Shown: positions 17,860-27,602, numbered from the stretch's first letter. The stretch is 64,000 nucleotides of DNA from Streptococcus sp. 68 (GCF_013277415.1 NZ_VMMX01000014.1:1-64000); one strand, 5' to 3'. Numbers and translations: made by a program. Notes: generated by a model not told the origin, from the letters alone.

Positions 17860-18450
17860 TTAGTTCAATGAATTGTTGGCCATGATTTCATCAATAAAGC
17901 CATATTCAAGCGTTTCTTGGGCACTCATCCAGTTATCGCGTTCTGCATCTGCGTGAACTTTTTCGATTGACTGACCTGAATTTTCAGCCAAGATTTTTTC
18001 CAAGGTGTTACGAGTTTTAAGCAAGTGTTCTGCAGCGATAGCCATATCAGTTTGTTGGGTACCACCACCTGTACCACCCATTGGTTGGTGAATCATATAC
18101 TCTGCATTTGGAAGCATGAAACGTTTGCCTTTTGCTCCACTTGATGCAATGACTGTACCCATAGATGCAGCCATTCCCATAACGATGGTTTGGACATCTG
18201 CCTTGATAAAGTTCATGGTATCAACGATTGCCAAACCAGCTGATACAGAACCACCAGGTGTATTGACATAAAGGTAAATATCTTTTGTACTATCTTGGGC
18301 ATCTAAGAAAAGCAATTGGGCAATAACAGAGTTGGCCATGTTGTCTTCAACTGGACCTGTCAGCATAATGATGCGGTCTTTGAGAAGACGTGAGTATATA
18401 TCGTAGGAACGTTCTCCACGGCTTGTTTGTTCAATAACTACAGGAATCAT
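17860..18450 (-). CDS. clpP: ATP-dependent Clp protease, proteolytic subunit
   Basis: The serine peptidase barrel that degrades proteins unfolded by ClpC, ClpE or ClpX; in pneumococcus it limits competence and stress proteins. The 196 residues show the catalytic Ser at 96 (GMAASMG), the His at 121 (YMIHQPMGG) and an Asp in the C-terminal third. The promoter carries a perfect CtsR heptad repeat, so expression rises with heat stress. Monocistronic, closed by a strong terminator. Confidence 0.98.
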   Translation of the reverse strand: MIPVVIEQTSRGERSYDIYSRLLKDRIIMLTGPVEDNMANSVIAQLLFLDAQDSTKDIYLYVNTPGGSVSAGLAIVDTMNFIKADVQTIVMGMAASMGTVIASSGAKGKRFMLPNAEYMIHQPMGGTGGGTQQTDMAIAAEHLLKTRNTLEKILAENSGQSIEKVHADAERDNWMSAQETLEYGFIDEIMANNSLN

Positions 18451-18504
18451 TTATTTCTCCTTTTGAATTTTAATTTTGTTGGTCAAATGACTGAAGATAA
18501 GACT

Positions 18505-18534
18505 ATTATAATATCTAGGTCAAAAAAGGTCAAA
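18505..18534 (-). promoter_or_regulatory. clpP promoter with CtsR operator
   Basis: On the minus strand TTGACC (18528-18533), 17 bases, TATAAT (18505-18510). The plus strand reads GGTCAAA AAA GGTCAAA at 18518-18534, the exact CtsR direct heptad repeat, which covers the -35 and spacer. A third GGTCAAA lies at 18481-18487. Confidence 0.94.
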
Positions 18535-18622
18535 TTTTTGCTCTGTTTTCATTAGACAGAAACAAAAATTCAACCTCCTTTCGTGATTGGAACTTATTAT
18601 CCAAGTCAATCTCTTTTTAATT

Positions 18623-19252
18623 TTATTTCGTACCGAACAAGCGATCTCCAGCATCTCCAAGACCTGGAACGATATAACCGTGTTCGTTCAAACGTTCATC
18701 CAAGGCTGCTGTAAAAATTTCTACATCTGGATGAGCTTCTTGAAGGGCTTTAACACCTTCTGGAGCAGATACAAGGCAGACAAATTTGATATTTGATGCC
18801 CCACGTTTTTTAAGGGAGTCAACAGCCAAGATTGCTGATCCACCTGTTGCCAACATTGGGTCTACTACAAAAATTTGACGTTGGTCAATGTCCTCAGGCA
18901 ATTTCACCAAGTATTCAACTGGTTGAAGTGTTTCTTCATCACGGTACATACCGATGTGACCAACTTTAGCAGCTGGAACCAAGCTCAAGAGCCCATCAAC
19001 CATCCCGATACCTGCGCGCAAGATTGGAACGATGGCCAATTTCTTACCTACCAATTGTTTTTGAACTGTTTTTGTAATTGGTGTTTCGATTTCCACATCT
19101 TCTAGTGGAAGATCACGAAGTACTTCATACCCCATCAACATTGCAATCTCATCTACTAGCTCACGAAAAGCTTTTGTGGAAGTATCTGTACGACGCAAGA
19201 TTGACAATTTGTGTTGAATCAGCGGGTGATTAATAACTTCAATTTTTCCCAT
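18623..19252 (-). CDS. upp: Uracil phosphoribosyltransferase
   Basis: It converts uracil and PRPP to UMP in pyrimidine salvage. The 209 residues (from MGKIEV) carry the PRPP-binding segment [11 protein letters not shown] (about 129-139) and the uracil-binding C-terminal [10 protein letters not shown]. The ATG at 19252 has an upstream AAGGAA and gives the family length; a start seven codons earlier would fall within the SD region. An extended -10 promoter lies at 19286-19294. Confidence 0.97.
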   Translation of the reverse strand: MGKIEVINHPLIQHKLSILRRTDTSTKAFRELVDEIAMLMGYEVLRDLPLEDVEIETPITKTVQKQLVGKKLAIVPILRAGIGMVDGLLSLVPAAKVGHIGMYRDEETLQPVEYLVKLPEDIDQRQIFVVDPMLATGGSAILAVDSLKKRGASNIKFVCLVSAPEGVKALQEAHPDVEIFTAALDERLNEHGYIVPGLGDAGDRLFGTK

Positions 19253-19285
19253 TTTTGGAATTCCTTCTTTCAATTTATTCTTCTT

Positions 19286-19322
19286 ATTATACCAAAAAAC
19301 GGTTTAAAAATCTTTCTAAACC
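19286..19322 (-). promoter_or_regulatory. Terminator of the deaminase gene fused to the upp promoter
   Basis: The hairpin GGTTTA/TAAACC (19301-19322) is followed on the minus strand by TTTTTT and then directly by GGTATAAT (TATAAT 19286-19291). The T-tract of the terminator thus occupies the spacer of the upp promoter. Confidence 0.75.
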
Positions 19323-19340
19323 ATTTATTTTTGATATTTT

Positions 19341-19808
19341 TTACATTAGATCAGCCTCTTTAAGAGCTGTCTGTACGGTCTCAAGTGGTAAATGAGTCAA
19401 TTCTGTTCCCTTTTCTTGATAGAGGTATTGGGCGTAGTCATCCATTCGGTACTGGTTGATATAAACCACACGCTTACAACCGACCTGAAGCAATTGTTTT
19501 GTACAGTTGAGACAAGGAAAATGGGTTACATAGGCTGTAAAGCCTTTAGGAACACCACGTTCTGCACCTTGAAGGATAGCATTGACCTCAGCGTGAAGGG
19601 TGCGAACACAGTGACCTTCAATGACCAGACATTCGTGGTCAATACAATGCTCGGTACCTGACACCGAACCATTGTAACCAGTGGAAATCACCTTATTATC
19701 CTTAACCAGAATTGCACCCACTTTAGCGCGTTTACAAGTGGAACGATTGGCAATTAGTAATGCTTGGGCTGCAAAATACTCATCCCAGGCCAGTCTTTTT
19801 TCAGTCAT
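19341..19808 (-). CDS. Deoxycytidylate deaminase (ComEB-like)
   Basis: A 155-residue zinc enzyme that deaminates dCMP to dUMP for dTMP synthesis. The zinc and catalytic motifs are HAEVNAIL (about 71) and PCLNCTKQLL (about 99-108). In Firmicutes the homologue is named ComEB from its place beside comEA in B. subtilis; here the neighbours are upp and a TetR gene, which suits a pyrimidine role. A terminator follows. Confidence 0.9.
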   Translation of the reverse strand: MTEKRLAWDEYFAAQALLIANRSTCKRAKVGAILVKDNKVISTGYNGSVSGTEHCIDHECLVIEGHCVRTLHAEVNAILQGAERGVPKGFTAYVTHFPCLNCTKQLLQVGCKRVVYINQYRMDDYAQYLYQEKGTELTHLPLETVQTALKEADLM

Positions 19809-19826
19809 ATCTCTTCTCCTTTTTCT

Positions 19827-20384
19827 CTATTTTTTAAAAAATGGTAACCGTAAATCTGCAATCTTTTCAGCAGGTACCTTCATGCCATCCTTAATCCATT
19901 TTAGAAGGACAGAGACGATAGCCGAGCTCCAGAAGGAATGAAGATAAGAGCTGACACCTTTTGATTTTCCATGGTATTTTTCCAGAAACTCCTGCATGGC
20001 TTGGACAAAGATTTTTTCCAGATGGTAATCCAAGGCCAGTTGAATCACTCTGGCTTCCTTTCTGGCCTCTCGGAAAAGGTGAACCCAGACCAGATAAAGG
20101 TCTGTCTTTAAATCATAATGATGCAACTGTTCCATAATATTGTGGACAGTTCGTTTAAAGACACTTTCTAAAATCTCCTCTTTGGAATCATAATTGCGGT
20201 AAAAGGCCGCACGCGAAACGCCTGCACGTTTGACCAATTCAGAAATACTAATCTTAGTCAAGTCCTTTTTTTCCAAGAGTTGTAAGAGGGCTGTTTCAAT
20301 GGCTTCTCTGGTTAATAAATTGGATTCTTGGTTTGATTTCCTGAGATTTTCAAGAGACTTTTCAGAGATTCTACGTTCAGACAT
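19827..20384 (-). CDS. TetR/AcrR-family transcriptional regulator
   Basis: A 185-residue DNA-binding regulator. The N-terminal helix-turn-helix is at about 30-75 (ISISELVKRAGVSRAAFYRNYDSKEEIL), after a polar 20-residue extension; the C-terminal helical region resembles the TetR_C family of DhaS-like regulators. It is divergent from degV, and a perfect inverted repeat between the two genes (20471-20495) is a plausible operator. Target and ligand are unknown. Confidence 0.85.
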   Translation of the reverse strand: MSERRISEKSLENLRKSNQESNLLTREAIETALLQLLEKKDLTKISISELVKRAGVSRAAFYRNYDSKEEILESVFKRTVHNIMEQLHHYDLKTDLYLVWVHLFREARKEARVIQLALDYHLEKIFVQAMQEFLEKYHGKSKGVSSYLHSFWSSAIVSVLLKWIKDGMKVPAEKIADLRLPFFKK

Positions 20385-20470
20385 AACATTTTCTTTCTAC
20401 TTGTCACAACAGACGGATGAGGCTTTTGTTTCAAGGGTTTTCATGATATAATTGTAAAAAAAGACAGAAC

Positions 20471-20495
20471 CTTTGTCAATGTATAACTGACAAAG
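20471..20495. promoter_or_regulatory. Palindrome between tetR and degV, candidate operator
   Basis: CTTTGTCA, nine bases, TGACAAAG: perfect 8-base arms. It lies downstream of a TATAAT at 20446-20451 (plus strand) and 13 bases before the degV ATG, and is the only strong palindrome in the divergent intergenic region. Confidence 0.6.
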
Positions 20496-20508
20496 ATGGA
20501 GAATTTCT

Positions 20509-21354
20509 ATGACTTGGAAGATTATTGCTGACTCTGGTTGTGATTATCGTCAGCTGGAGACACCAGCTATTGACACGACCTTTGTAAGTGTCCCCTTAAC
20601 CATTCAAGTAGCTGATCAGGTCTTTGTTGATGATGCCAGTCTTGATATTGACCAAATGATGGAAACCATGTATGCAACTGCAGAAGCTTCAAAATCAGCT
20701 TGTCCAAGCCCAGATGATTATTTGCAAGTATTTGAAGGTGCCAAAAATATTTTCCTAGTAACCATCACAGGTACTCTCTCTGGCAGCCACAATAGTGCTC
20801 AACTAGCAAAAAATATTTATCTGGAAGAACATCCTGATACTAAGATTCATGTGATTGATAGTTTGTCTGCTGGCGGTGAAGTTGACTTGCTCGTAGAAAA
20901 ATTAAATGACTTGGTTGACCAGGGCTTATCTTTTGAGGAAGTTGTTGAAGCTATCACTGCCTATCAAGAAAAAACCAAGTTACTTTTTGTCCTAGCCAAA
21001 GTCGATAACTTGGTGAAGAACGGCCGTTTGAGCAAGCTTATCGGTACGGTCGTTGGCCTTCTCAATATCCGTATGGTTGGAGAAGCTAGTGAAACTGGAA
21101 CCCTTGAATTGCTACAAAAAGCAAGAGGAGCAAAGAAAGCGATTCAGGCAGCCTATGAAGAGTTAGTAAAAGCAGGATATACTGGTGGCCGTATCGTCAT
21201 GGCCCAACGTAATAACGAGAAATGTTGTCAACAGCTCTCAGAGCGAATTCGCGAAACCTTCCCACAGGCGGATATTAAAATTCTCCCGACATCTGGTCTC
21301 TGCAGTTTCTATGCAGAAGATGGCGGTTTGTTGATGGGATATGAAATCAACTAA
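20509..21354 (+). CDS. DegV-family fatty-acid-binding protein
   Basis: A 281-residue DegV-fold protein. In Gram-positive bacteria these (FakB) bind a fatty acid and present it to the FakA kinase. The N-terminal IIADSGCD, TITGTLSGSHNSA (about 85-97, the lipid carboxylate-binding loop) and KNGRLSKL segment are the family's signature. Whether this paralogue is a FakB cannot be told by eye. It has an SD (GGAG) 8 bases before the ATG, a candidate TetR operator upstream, and a terminator after it. Confidence 0.9.
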   Translation: MTWKIIADSGCDYRQLETPAIDTTFVSVPLTIQVADQVFVDDASLDIDQMMETMYATAEASKSACPSPDDYLQVFEGAKNIFLVTITGTLSGSHNSAQLAKNIYLEEHPDTKIHVIDSLSAGGEVDLLVEKLNDLVDQGLSFEEVVEAITAYQEKTKLLFVLAKVDNLVKNGRLSKLIGTVVGLLNIRMVGEASETGTLELLQKARGAKKAIQAAYEELVKAGYTGGRIVMAQRNNEKCCQQLSERIRETFPQADIKILPTSGLCSFYAEDGGLLMGYEIN

Positions 21355-21363
21355 GATCATTAG

Positions 21364-22584
<1,221 letters not shown>

Positions 22585-22632
22585 ATCTGAATTATTTAAT
22601 GGCTAAATCAGCCCCAAAAGAAAGGAAGTCCT

Positions 22633-23154
22633 TTGGAACATATTATCTTGTTAAGGGGAGTTACTCCTAATGGAAAAAATGCTATCCCTAGAATGTCTTA
22701 TCTAGTAGATATCTTAACAGAAGCCGGTTTTCAACAAGTTCGAACCTATATTCAAAGTGGTAATATCATTCTTGAAAGTAACTTAGCCTTAGAAAAAATA
22801 CGAGAACAGGTTCATACTCTAATAAAGGAAAAGATTGGAGCCGATCTCAAAATAATCATTAAGAATAAGGATATTTTTAAAAACATTGTCCAAGAAAACC
22901 CTTTTGGAGAACACTATCTTTATGACCGTATACACGTGATTTTTTATCAAGAATCTATTCAAAGCCTCCCTTTAGACAAATTGAAAATTGATTACGGTGA
23001 AGAAGAAATTTGTATCGGTAACCATTGTCTTTACCTCTATCTCCCTAGAACTGCAAAACAAAAGAAACTCCATACCAACTATCTTGAAAAGCTTTTTAAT
23101 GTAGATTTGACCATGCGAAAACTAAATGTAGTAGAAAAATTATTAAGCAAGTAG
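22633..23154 (+). CDS. DUF1697-family protein
   Basis: A 173-residue protein whose N-terminus (IILLRGVTPNGKN) and following IQSGNIIL segment match DUF1697, a cytosolic family of unknown function. The start appears to be a TTG with AAGGAAG five bases before it; no ATG is suitably placed. It follows the FAD gene by 48 bases and may be co-transcribed. The hairpin at 23170-23200 serves as terminator for this gene and the convergent one. Confidence 0.8.
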   Translation: MEHIILLRGVTPNGKNAIPRMSYLVDILTEAGFQQVRTYIQSGNIILESNLALEKIREQVHTLIKEKIGADLKIIIKNKDIFKNIVQENPFGEHYLYDRIHVIFYQESIQSLPLDKLKIDYGEEEICIGNHCLYLYLPRTAKQKKLHTNYLEKLFNVDLTMRKLNVVEKLLSK

Positions 23155-23168
23155 TGCTTGAACTTAGT

Positions 23169-23198
23169 AAAAATCGGAAGAATACTCCTCCGATTTTA
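23169..23198. terminator. Bidirectional terminator
   Basis: AAAATCGGAAGA/TCCTCCGATTTT imperfect stem with T-runs on both sides; it ends DUF1697 (plus) and overlaps the end of the broken MerR gene (minus). Confidence 0.8.
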
Positions 23199-23936
23199 TT
23201 TTGTCTGAGTTTGGACATAGTGGGCAATGACATCTGATGTGTACTGGGCAGTGCCAGTTCCAAATTTATCAATGTTTTCCTTAAACTCTGGGTTGTAGAC
23301 GTAGCCTTTACCGATATGACCGAATACCTCAATGGAGCAGTCAAATCCATAAGTACGAATAGCTTGCAAGAGCTTAGCAGCTTCTTCTTGGTTTTAAGTT
23401 GCTGTTACAGGCAGACCAGCTTGAAGATTTTGTGCCAATGCTTGAAAAACTTGGTTGAAGGCAGCCGTAGCCTCATCTTCGTGACCTTTTTGGCGCTCCA
23501 GCGCTTGGTCCATGACTTCTTGTCCATATTTCTCTACCGCCTCTTGGTGGTATTTTTGATGGTCTTTGTAGTTAAATCCAGCAAATTTCTCTTGAATGCT
23601 CATTTCTCTTTCTCCTTTTTGTTCTTGAATGGTTTTTTGCAAGGTTGAAATCAAGCTATCCAGATGTTGCCTTTCTCGAGTCAAATAGTCCAACTGTCTG
23701 GTCAAATGAGGCAATAAATCTGTCCTTTCTTCCTTTAATAGCTCTGCTATTTTTTCTAAAGAAAAACCTAGATATTTATAGTAAAGAATAACCTGAAGGC
23801 GTTCCAAATCTTCTTTACTGTAGATTCGATAACCGTTTTCTGACTTTAAAGGAACTAAGAGTCCTATCTTGTCGTAGTGGTGCAGGGTCTTGACGGAGAC
23901 ACCTGAAAGCTGGGCAGCTTCTTTTATATGGTACAT
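23196..23936 (-). pseudogene. MerR-family regulator with TipAS domain, interrupted by a nonsense codon
   Basis: The reading frame starts at 23936 (SD AAGGAGG) with a MerR helix-turn-helix (MYHIKEAAQLSGVSVKTLHHYDKIG), a coiled-coil linker (about 75-108), and then a TipAS drug-binding domain. A TAA at 23394-23396, codon 181, cuts the domain; the same frame continues without any gap for 65 more codons (NQEEAAKLL, IEVFGHIGKGYVYN, YTSDVIAHYVQTQTK) to a second TAA at 23196. The full product would be about 246 residues, as in TipAL/Mta. One G-to-T change (GAA to TAA) would explain it. A truncated 180-residue protein with an intact HTH may still be made. Confidence 0.88.
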
Positions 23937-23947
23937 GATTTCCTCCT

Positions 23948-24053
23948 TATACTCAATGAAAATCAAAGAGCAAACTAGGAAGCTAGCCGCAGGCTGTACT
24001 TGTGTACGGTAAGGCGACGCTGACGTGGTTTGAAGAGATTTTCGAAGAGTATT
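23948..24053 (-). repeat. BOX element, A-C without boxB
   Basis: The minus strand reads ATACTCTTCGAAAATCTC, CGTCAGCGTCGCCTTACCG, then boxC with CTAGTTTGCTCTTTGATTTTC and TTGAGTAT. It ends within 12 bases of the start codon of the interrupted MerR gene, so it is part of that gene's leader. Confidence 0.9.
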
Positions 24054-24140
24054 ACATTGATAGTATAACCCCTCCCCTTAGGTCAGAGTCAAGCGTTTTT
24101 GCGAAATTTTTTACTTTATCATAACATGAAAATGGTTTTC

Positions 24141-24169
24141 TTGACAGACCTTAGAAAACATGATAGGAT
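24141..24169 (+). promoter_or_regulatory. Promoter of the NSS transporter gene
   Basis: TTGACA (24141-24146), 17 bases, TAGGAT (24164-24169). The transcript would have a leader of about 100 bases before the ATG at 24276; the leader contains GATAG/CTATC and GCAGTAGC-type short stems but no riboswitch I recognise. Confidence 0.75.
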
Positions 24170-24275
24170 AGTCAAGTCTATCAATCAAAAGAAACGCTCA
24201 CTTTAAGTACTTACGAGTCTATTTGCCAAGGGCAGTAGCTTTTTCTTTTGTAACACTAATTTTAGGAGTTTAACT

Positions 24276-25616
24276 ATGTCTGAAAAATCGCAATGGGGTT
24301 CTAAACTGGGCTTTATCCTAGCATCTGCTGGTTCAGCCATCGGACTTGGAGCCGTTTGGAAATTCCCCTACATGACTGCTGCTAACGGTGGAGGAGGCTT
24401 TTTACTGGTCTTTCTCATTTCCACTATTTTAATCGGTTTCCCTCTACTGCTTGCTGAGTTTGCCCTCGGCCGAAGTGCTGGTGTTTCAGCTATCAAAACC
24501 TTTGGAAAACTAGGCAATAATAGCAAGTACAACTTTATCGGTTGGATTGGTGCCTTTGCCCTCTTTATCCTTCTCTCTTTCTATAGTGTTATTGGAGGAT
24601 GGATTTTAGTCTATCTAGGAATTGAGTTTGGAAAATTGTTCCAACTTAGCGGAACTGGTGATTATGCTCAGTTATTTACTTCAATCATTTCAAATCCAGC
24701 CATTGCCCTAGGAGCTCAAGCTGCCTTTATCTTGTTGAATATCTTTATTGTATCACGTGGGGTTCAAAAAGGGATTGAAAGAGCTTCGAAAGTCATGATG
24801 CCCCTGCTCTTTATCATCTTTGTTGTCATCATCGGGCGCTCTCTCAGTTTGCCAAATGCCATGGAAGGCGTTCTCTACTTCCTCAAACCAGACTTTTCAA
24901 AACTGACAAGTTCTGGTCTCCTCTATGCTCTGGGACAATCTTTCTTTGCCCTCTCACTAGGGGTTACAGCTATGTTGACCTATGCTTCTTACTTGGACAA
25001 GAAAACCAATCTAGTTCAATCAGGGATTTCTATCGTTGCCATGAATATCTCAGTATCCATCATGGCAGGTCTAGCCATTTTCCCAGCTATGTCAGCCTTC
25101 AATATCCAGTCTGAAGGGGGACCGAGCTTGCTCTTTATCGTCTTGCCTCAACTCTTTGACAAGATGCCTTTGGGAACCATTTTCTACATCCTCTTTCTCT
25201 TGCTCTTCCTCTTTGCGACGGTCACTTCCTCTGTCGTGATGCTGGAAATCAATGTGGGTAATATCACCAATCAGGACAACAGCAAGCGTGCCAAATGGAG
25301 TGTGATTTTGGGAATCTTGACCTTTGTCTTTGGAATTCCTTCGGCCCTATCCTATGGAGTTATGGCGGATGTTCACATCTTTGGGAAGACCTTCTTTGAC
25401 GCTATGGATTTCTTGGTTTCCAATCTCCTCATGCCATTTGGAGCCCTCTGCCTTTCACTCTTTACTGGCTACATCTTTAAGAAGACACTTGCTATGGAGG
25501 AACTGCATCTTGATGAAAGAGCATGGAAACAAGGACTTTTCCAAGTCTGGCTCTTCCTTCTTCGTTTCGTCATTCCAATCATCATCATCGTGGTCTTTAT
25601 CGCCCAATTTATGTAA
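24276..25616 (+). CDS. Sodium-dependent amino-acid transporter (NSS/SNF family)
   Basis: A 446-residue membrane protein of the neurotransmitter:sodium symporter family (LeuT fold). TM1 has the signature GSAIGLGAVWKFPYMTAANGGGGFLL (unwound substrate/Na+ site) and TM6 region holds ALGQSFFALSLGVTAMLTYASY. About eleven or twelve hydrophobic segments are visible, as in bacterial 11-TM members. Substrate is not readable; bacterial homologues move amino acids such as Leu, Tyr or Trp. It has its own promoter and converges on manA. Confidence 0.9.
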   Translation: MSEKSQWGSKLGFILASAGSAIGLGAVWKFPYMTAANGGGGFLLVFLISTILIGFPLLLAEFALGRSAGVSAIKTFGKLGNNSKYNFIGWIGAFALFILLSFYSVIGGWILVYLGIEFGKLFQLSGTGDYAQLFTSIISNPAIALGAQAAFILLNIFIVSRGVQKGIERASKVMMPLLFIIFVVIIGRSLSLPNAMEGVLYFLKPDFSKLTSSGLLYALGQSFFALSLGVTAMLTYASYLDKKTNLVQSGISIVAMNISVSIMAGLAIFPAMSAFNIQSEGGPSLLFIVLPQLFDKMPLGTIFYILFLLLFLFATVTSSVVMLEINVGNITNQDNSKRAKWSVILGILTFVFGIPSALSYGVMADVHIFGKTFFDAMDFLVSNLLMPFGALCLSLFTGYIFKKTLAMEELHLDERAWKQGLFQVWLFLLRFVIPIIIIVVFIAQFM

Positions 25617-25619
25617 TCA

Positions 25620-25652
25620 AAAAGGACTTGAGTAGTGAACTCAGGCCCTTTC
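25620..25652. terminator. Bidirectional terminator between NSS gene and manA
   Basis: AAAGGACTTGAGT/AACTCAGGCCCTTT imperfect stem between two convergent genes, with A- and T-runs outside. Confidence 0.75.
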
Positions 25653-25657
25653 TTACT

Positions 25658-26602
25658 TTATGGATGGCTAACAATCAATTCCAAACCTTGCCCTTCCAGA
25701 GTCCAAGCTTCAACATCACTTGGTAGGATAAAGTGGCTGCCTTTTTGGATTGGATAGTTTTTTCCGTCAACAGTTAGCTGACCTTGACCAGCTAGGACAC
25801 TGAATAAGCTGTAGTCAGCTGTCTTTTCGAAGTCAACTTTTCCAGTAATTTCCCACTTGTAAACTGCAAAGAAATCATTGGATACAAGGAGAGTGGAACG
25901 CAAATCATCTGCTTTAACAGTTACAGGACGGCTATTTGCAGGCTCACCAATATTCAAGACATCAATGGATTTTTCAAGATGAAGTTCACGCAAGTTGCCC
26001 TTGTCGTCCTTGCGGTCAAAGTCATAAACGCGATAGGTAGTATCACTAGACTGTTGGGTTTCAAGAATCAAGATGCCTGCACCGATAGCGTGCATAGTTC
26101 CACTTGGCACATAGAAGAAATCTCCAGCCTTAACTGGTACTTTTGTCAGCAAGGCATCCCAGTTTTTATCTTCGATTTGCTGGCGGAGTTCTTCTTTTGA
26201 CTTGGCATTATGCCCGTAGATAATCTCTGAACCTTCATCCGCAGCGATGATGTACCAGCACTCTGTTTTTCCAAGCTCGCCTTCATGCTCGAGTCCATAA
26301 GCATCATCTGGATGAACTTGAACACTGAGCCAGTCATTGGCATCGAGAATTTTGGTCAAAAGTGGAAATACAGGTTCAGGACGATTGCCAAATAACTCAC
26401 GGTGTTCTGCATACAAAGTAGCTAGGTCTGTTCCCTGGTAGCGTCCATTGGCAACTTTAGAGACACCATTTGGATGGGCTGAGATGGCCCAATATTCTCC
26501 GATTTTTTCACTTGGGATGTCGTAGCCAAACTCATCACGTAGCTTGGTACCACCCCAAATTTTTTCTTGCATAACTGATTGTAAAAATAATGGTTCTGAC
26601 AT
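25658..26602 (-). CDS. manA: Mannose-6-phosphate isomerase, class I
   Basis: It interconverts mannose 6-phosphate and fructose 6-phosphate. The 314-residue cupin protein has the zinc ligands in SVQVHPDD (about 90-97) and GTMHAIGAG (about 167-175), and the EYWAISAHPNG segment. The ATG at 26602 is used because GGAGATCAAG precedes it; the longer frame starts within the promoter and terminator hairpin. A promoter with TATAAT at 26633-26638 sits directly on a T-tract. Confidence 0.95.
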   Translation of the reverse strand: MSEPLFLQSVMQEKIWGGTKLRDEFGYDIPSEKIGEYWAISAHPNGVSKVANGRYQGTDLATLYAEHRELFGNRPEPVFPLLTKILDANDWLSVQVHPDDAYGLEHEGELGKTECWYIIAADEGSEIIYGHNAKSKEELRQQIEDKNWDALLTKVPVKAGDFFYVPSGTMHAIGAGILILETQQSSDTTYRVYDFDRKDDKGNLRELHLEKSIDVLNIGEPANSRPVTVKADDLRSTLLVSNDFFAVYKWEITGKVDFEKTADYSLFSVLAGQGQLTVDGKNYPIQKGSHFILPSDVEAWTLEGQGLELIVSHP

Positions 26603-26632
26603 CTTGATCTCCTGTCTGATTTTTCTCCCCTC

Positions 26633-26669
26633 ATTATAGCAAAAAAAGAGTTCGAATTGAACTCTTTTT
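26633..26669 (-). promoter_or_regulatory. Hairpin with T-tract fused to manA promoter
   Basis: On the minus strand AAAGAGTTC/GAACTCTTT stem (26645-26668), TTTTTTT, then TGCTATAAT (TATAAT 26633-26638). The hairpin is far from the end of the upstream SemiSWEET gene, which has its own terminator. Confidence 0.7.
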
Positions 26670-26835
26670 AACATCTTATAAAGTAGGGAGAAGATTTTAT
26701 AAAAATAGTAACCATATACTTTTTTCTTTGATAGAGACGAACATAAAAAACTCTCGTAAAGCTAGCTGTAACTGGACTTTTTCCCTCAACTCTCATTCAA
26801 AAATTACTTTAATGAAGCATCTATTTTCATAAAAT

Positions 26836-26858
26836 AAAAAGACTGAAACCAGTCTTCT
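26836..26858 (-). terminator. Terminator after the SemiSWEET gene
   Basis: AAGACTGG/CAGTCTT stem with TTT... on the minus strand, just beyond the stop codon. Confidence 0.85.
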
Positions 26859-26860
26859 TT

Positions 26861-27121
26861 TTAAATCAATGCCGTAATAGCTGTTACTAAGCCAAAAACG
26901 ATACCTGGTGCATTAGCAGCTGCAAGTGGAATATCTCTTTCCCTCTTGAAAAGACCATAGTAAACCCAGAGACTACAGTTGATAGCTGCGACTAGGGGTT
27001 GAATGAAGTTGCCTTTTTGACCGGCAAGATTATTCATGATTTGTGGGAAATATGACACATACATCATAACAGACATAAAGGTCGCTGCCCAACCCAACAC
27101 TTTCATTTGTTTTTCAGACAT
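26861..27121 (-). CDS. SemiSWEET-family sugar transporter
   Basis: An 86-residue membrane protein with three hydrophobic helices (about 8-27, 40-58, 66-84), the PQ-loop motif YFPQIMNN in helix 1, and SLWVYYG in helix 2. Half-size SWEETs dimerise to form a sugar uniporter. The ATG at 27121 follows GAGG by about 9 bases; a TTG two codons earlier is the alternative. Next to manA, which would suit sugar metabolism, but the two have separate transcription signals. Confidence 0.88.
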   Translation of the reverse strand: MSEKQMKVLGWAATFMSVMMYVSYFPQIMNNLAGQKGNFIQPLVAAINCSLWVYYGLFKRERDIPLAAANAPGIVFGLVTAITALI

Positions 27122-27235
27122 TTTCAAAACCTCTTTTATTCTTTTATACTTTCTATTTTATAATTTAATACAAAAACAAGCAAGAATTTAAGACTTTTAT
27201 TATAAAAATGTAAACTATCACAGTCTTGTAATAAG

Positions 27236-27262
27236 AAACAGACCGGATTGCTCCGATCTGTT
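27236..27262 (-). terminator. Terminator after the 55-residue membrane peptide gene (copy 1 of 3)
   Basis: CAGATCGGA GCAA TCCGGTCTG stem on the minus strand followed by TTTCTTATT. The core is identical to the hairpins at 27661 and 28115. Confidence 0.85.
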
Positions 27263-27299
27263 TGATCCATAAAATGTAAAAATGAATAGCTCTTGTCAA

Positions 27300-27467
27300 T
27301 CAATGAATAGATTGATTGATAGTTTGATTGATTATCAGCAAGCCGTGGTTAATGATTGCAGCAATATCTTCAAGACCATGAAGAATAAAACTTCCTATAA
27401 TCAATCCTAGAATAATTGAACAGATAATCATGGTCACACAGATTAGATAAATATCCTTTTTTTGCAT
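27300..27467 (-). CDS. Small membrane peptide, 55 residues, unknown function
   Basis: A short frame with an excellent SD (GGAGGAAAGAG) immediately before ATG. It starts MQKKDIY, then a single strongly hydrophobic segment (about residues 8-29, LICVTMIICSIILGLIIGSF) and an amphipathic, Asn/Gln-rich tail with IINQTINQSIH at the end. It has its own consensus promoter (27603-27631), a roughly 135-base leader and a terminator, so it is very likely expressed. I do not recognise the family; type I toxin, transporter partner or regulator peptide are all open. Confidence 0.7.
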   Translation of the reverse strand: MQKKDIYLICVTMIICSIILGLIIGSFILHGLEDIAAIINHGLLIINQTINQSIH

Positions 27468-27539
27468 CTCTTTCCTCCTACTATCTATTCATGGAGATAT
27501 TTCAATCCCAAGTTCCAGTGAAATAAGAAAATTCACTTA

Positions 27540-27557
27540 CTACAGCTGTTTAATCAT
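27540..27557 (-). CDS. Possible five-codon leader ORF
   Basis: ATG ATT AAA CAG CTG TAG with a strong SD (AAAGGAG) six bases upstream, inside the leader of the small membrane peptide. A short hairpin (AGTGAA/TTCACT) follows. It may be a translated leader or a decayed start of a former gene. Confidence 0.35.
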   Translation of the reverse strand: MIKQL

Positions 27558-27602
27558 ATTTCTCCTTTCCACATCAGTCTTATTTTCTGCTATTATATTT
27601 TT

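Noticed and set aside
23316..23648. 110-codon plus-strand frame over the MerR gene
   Set aside because: It is the antisense of a clear MerR/TipAS coding frame and has no SD.
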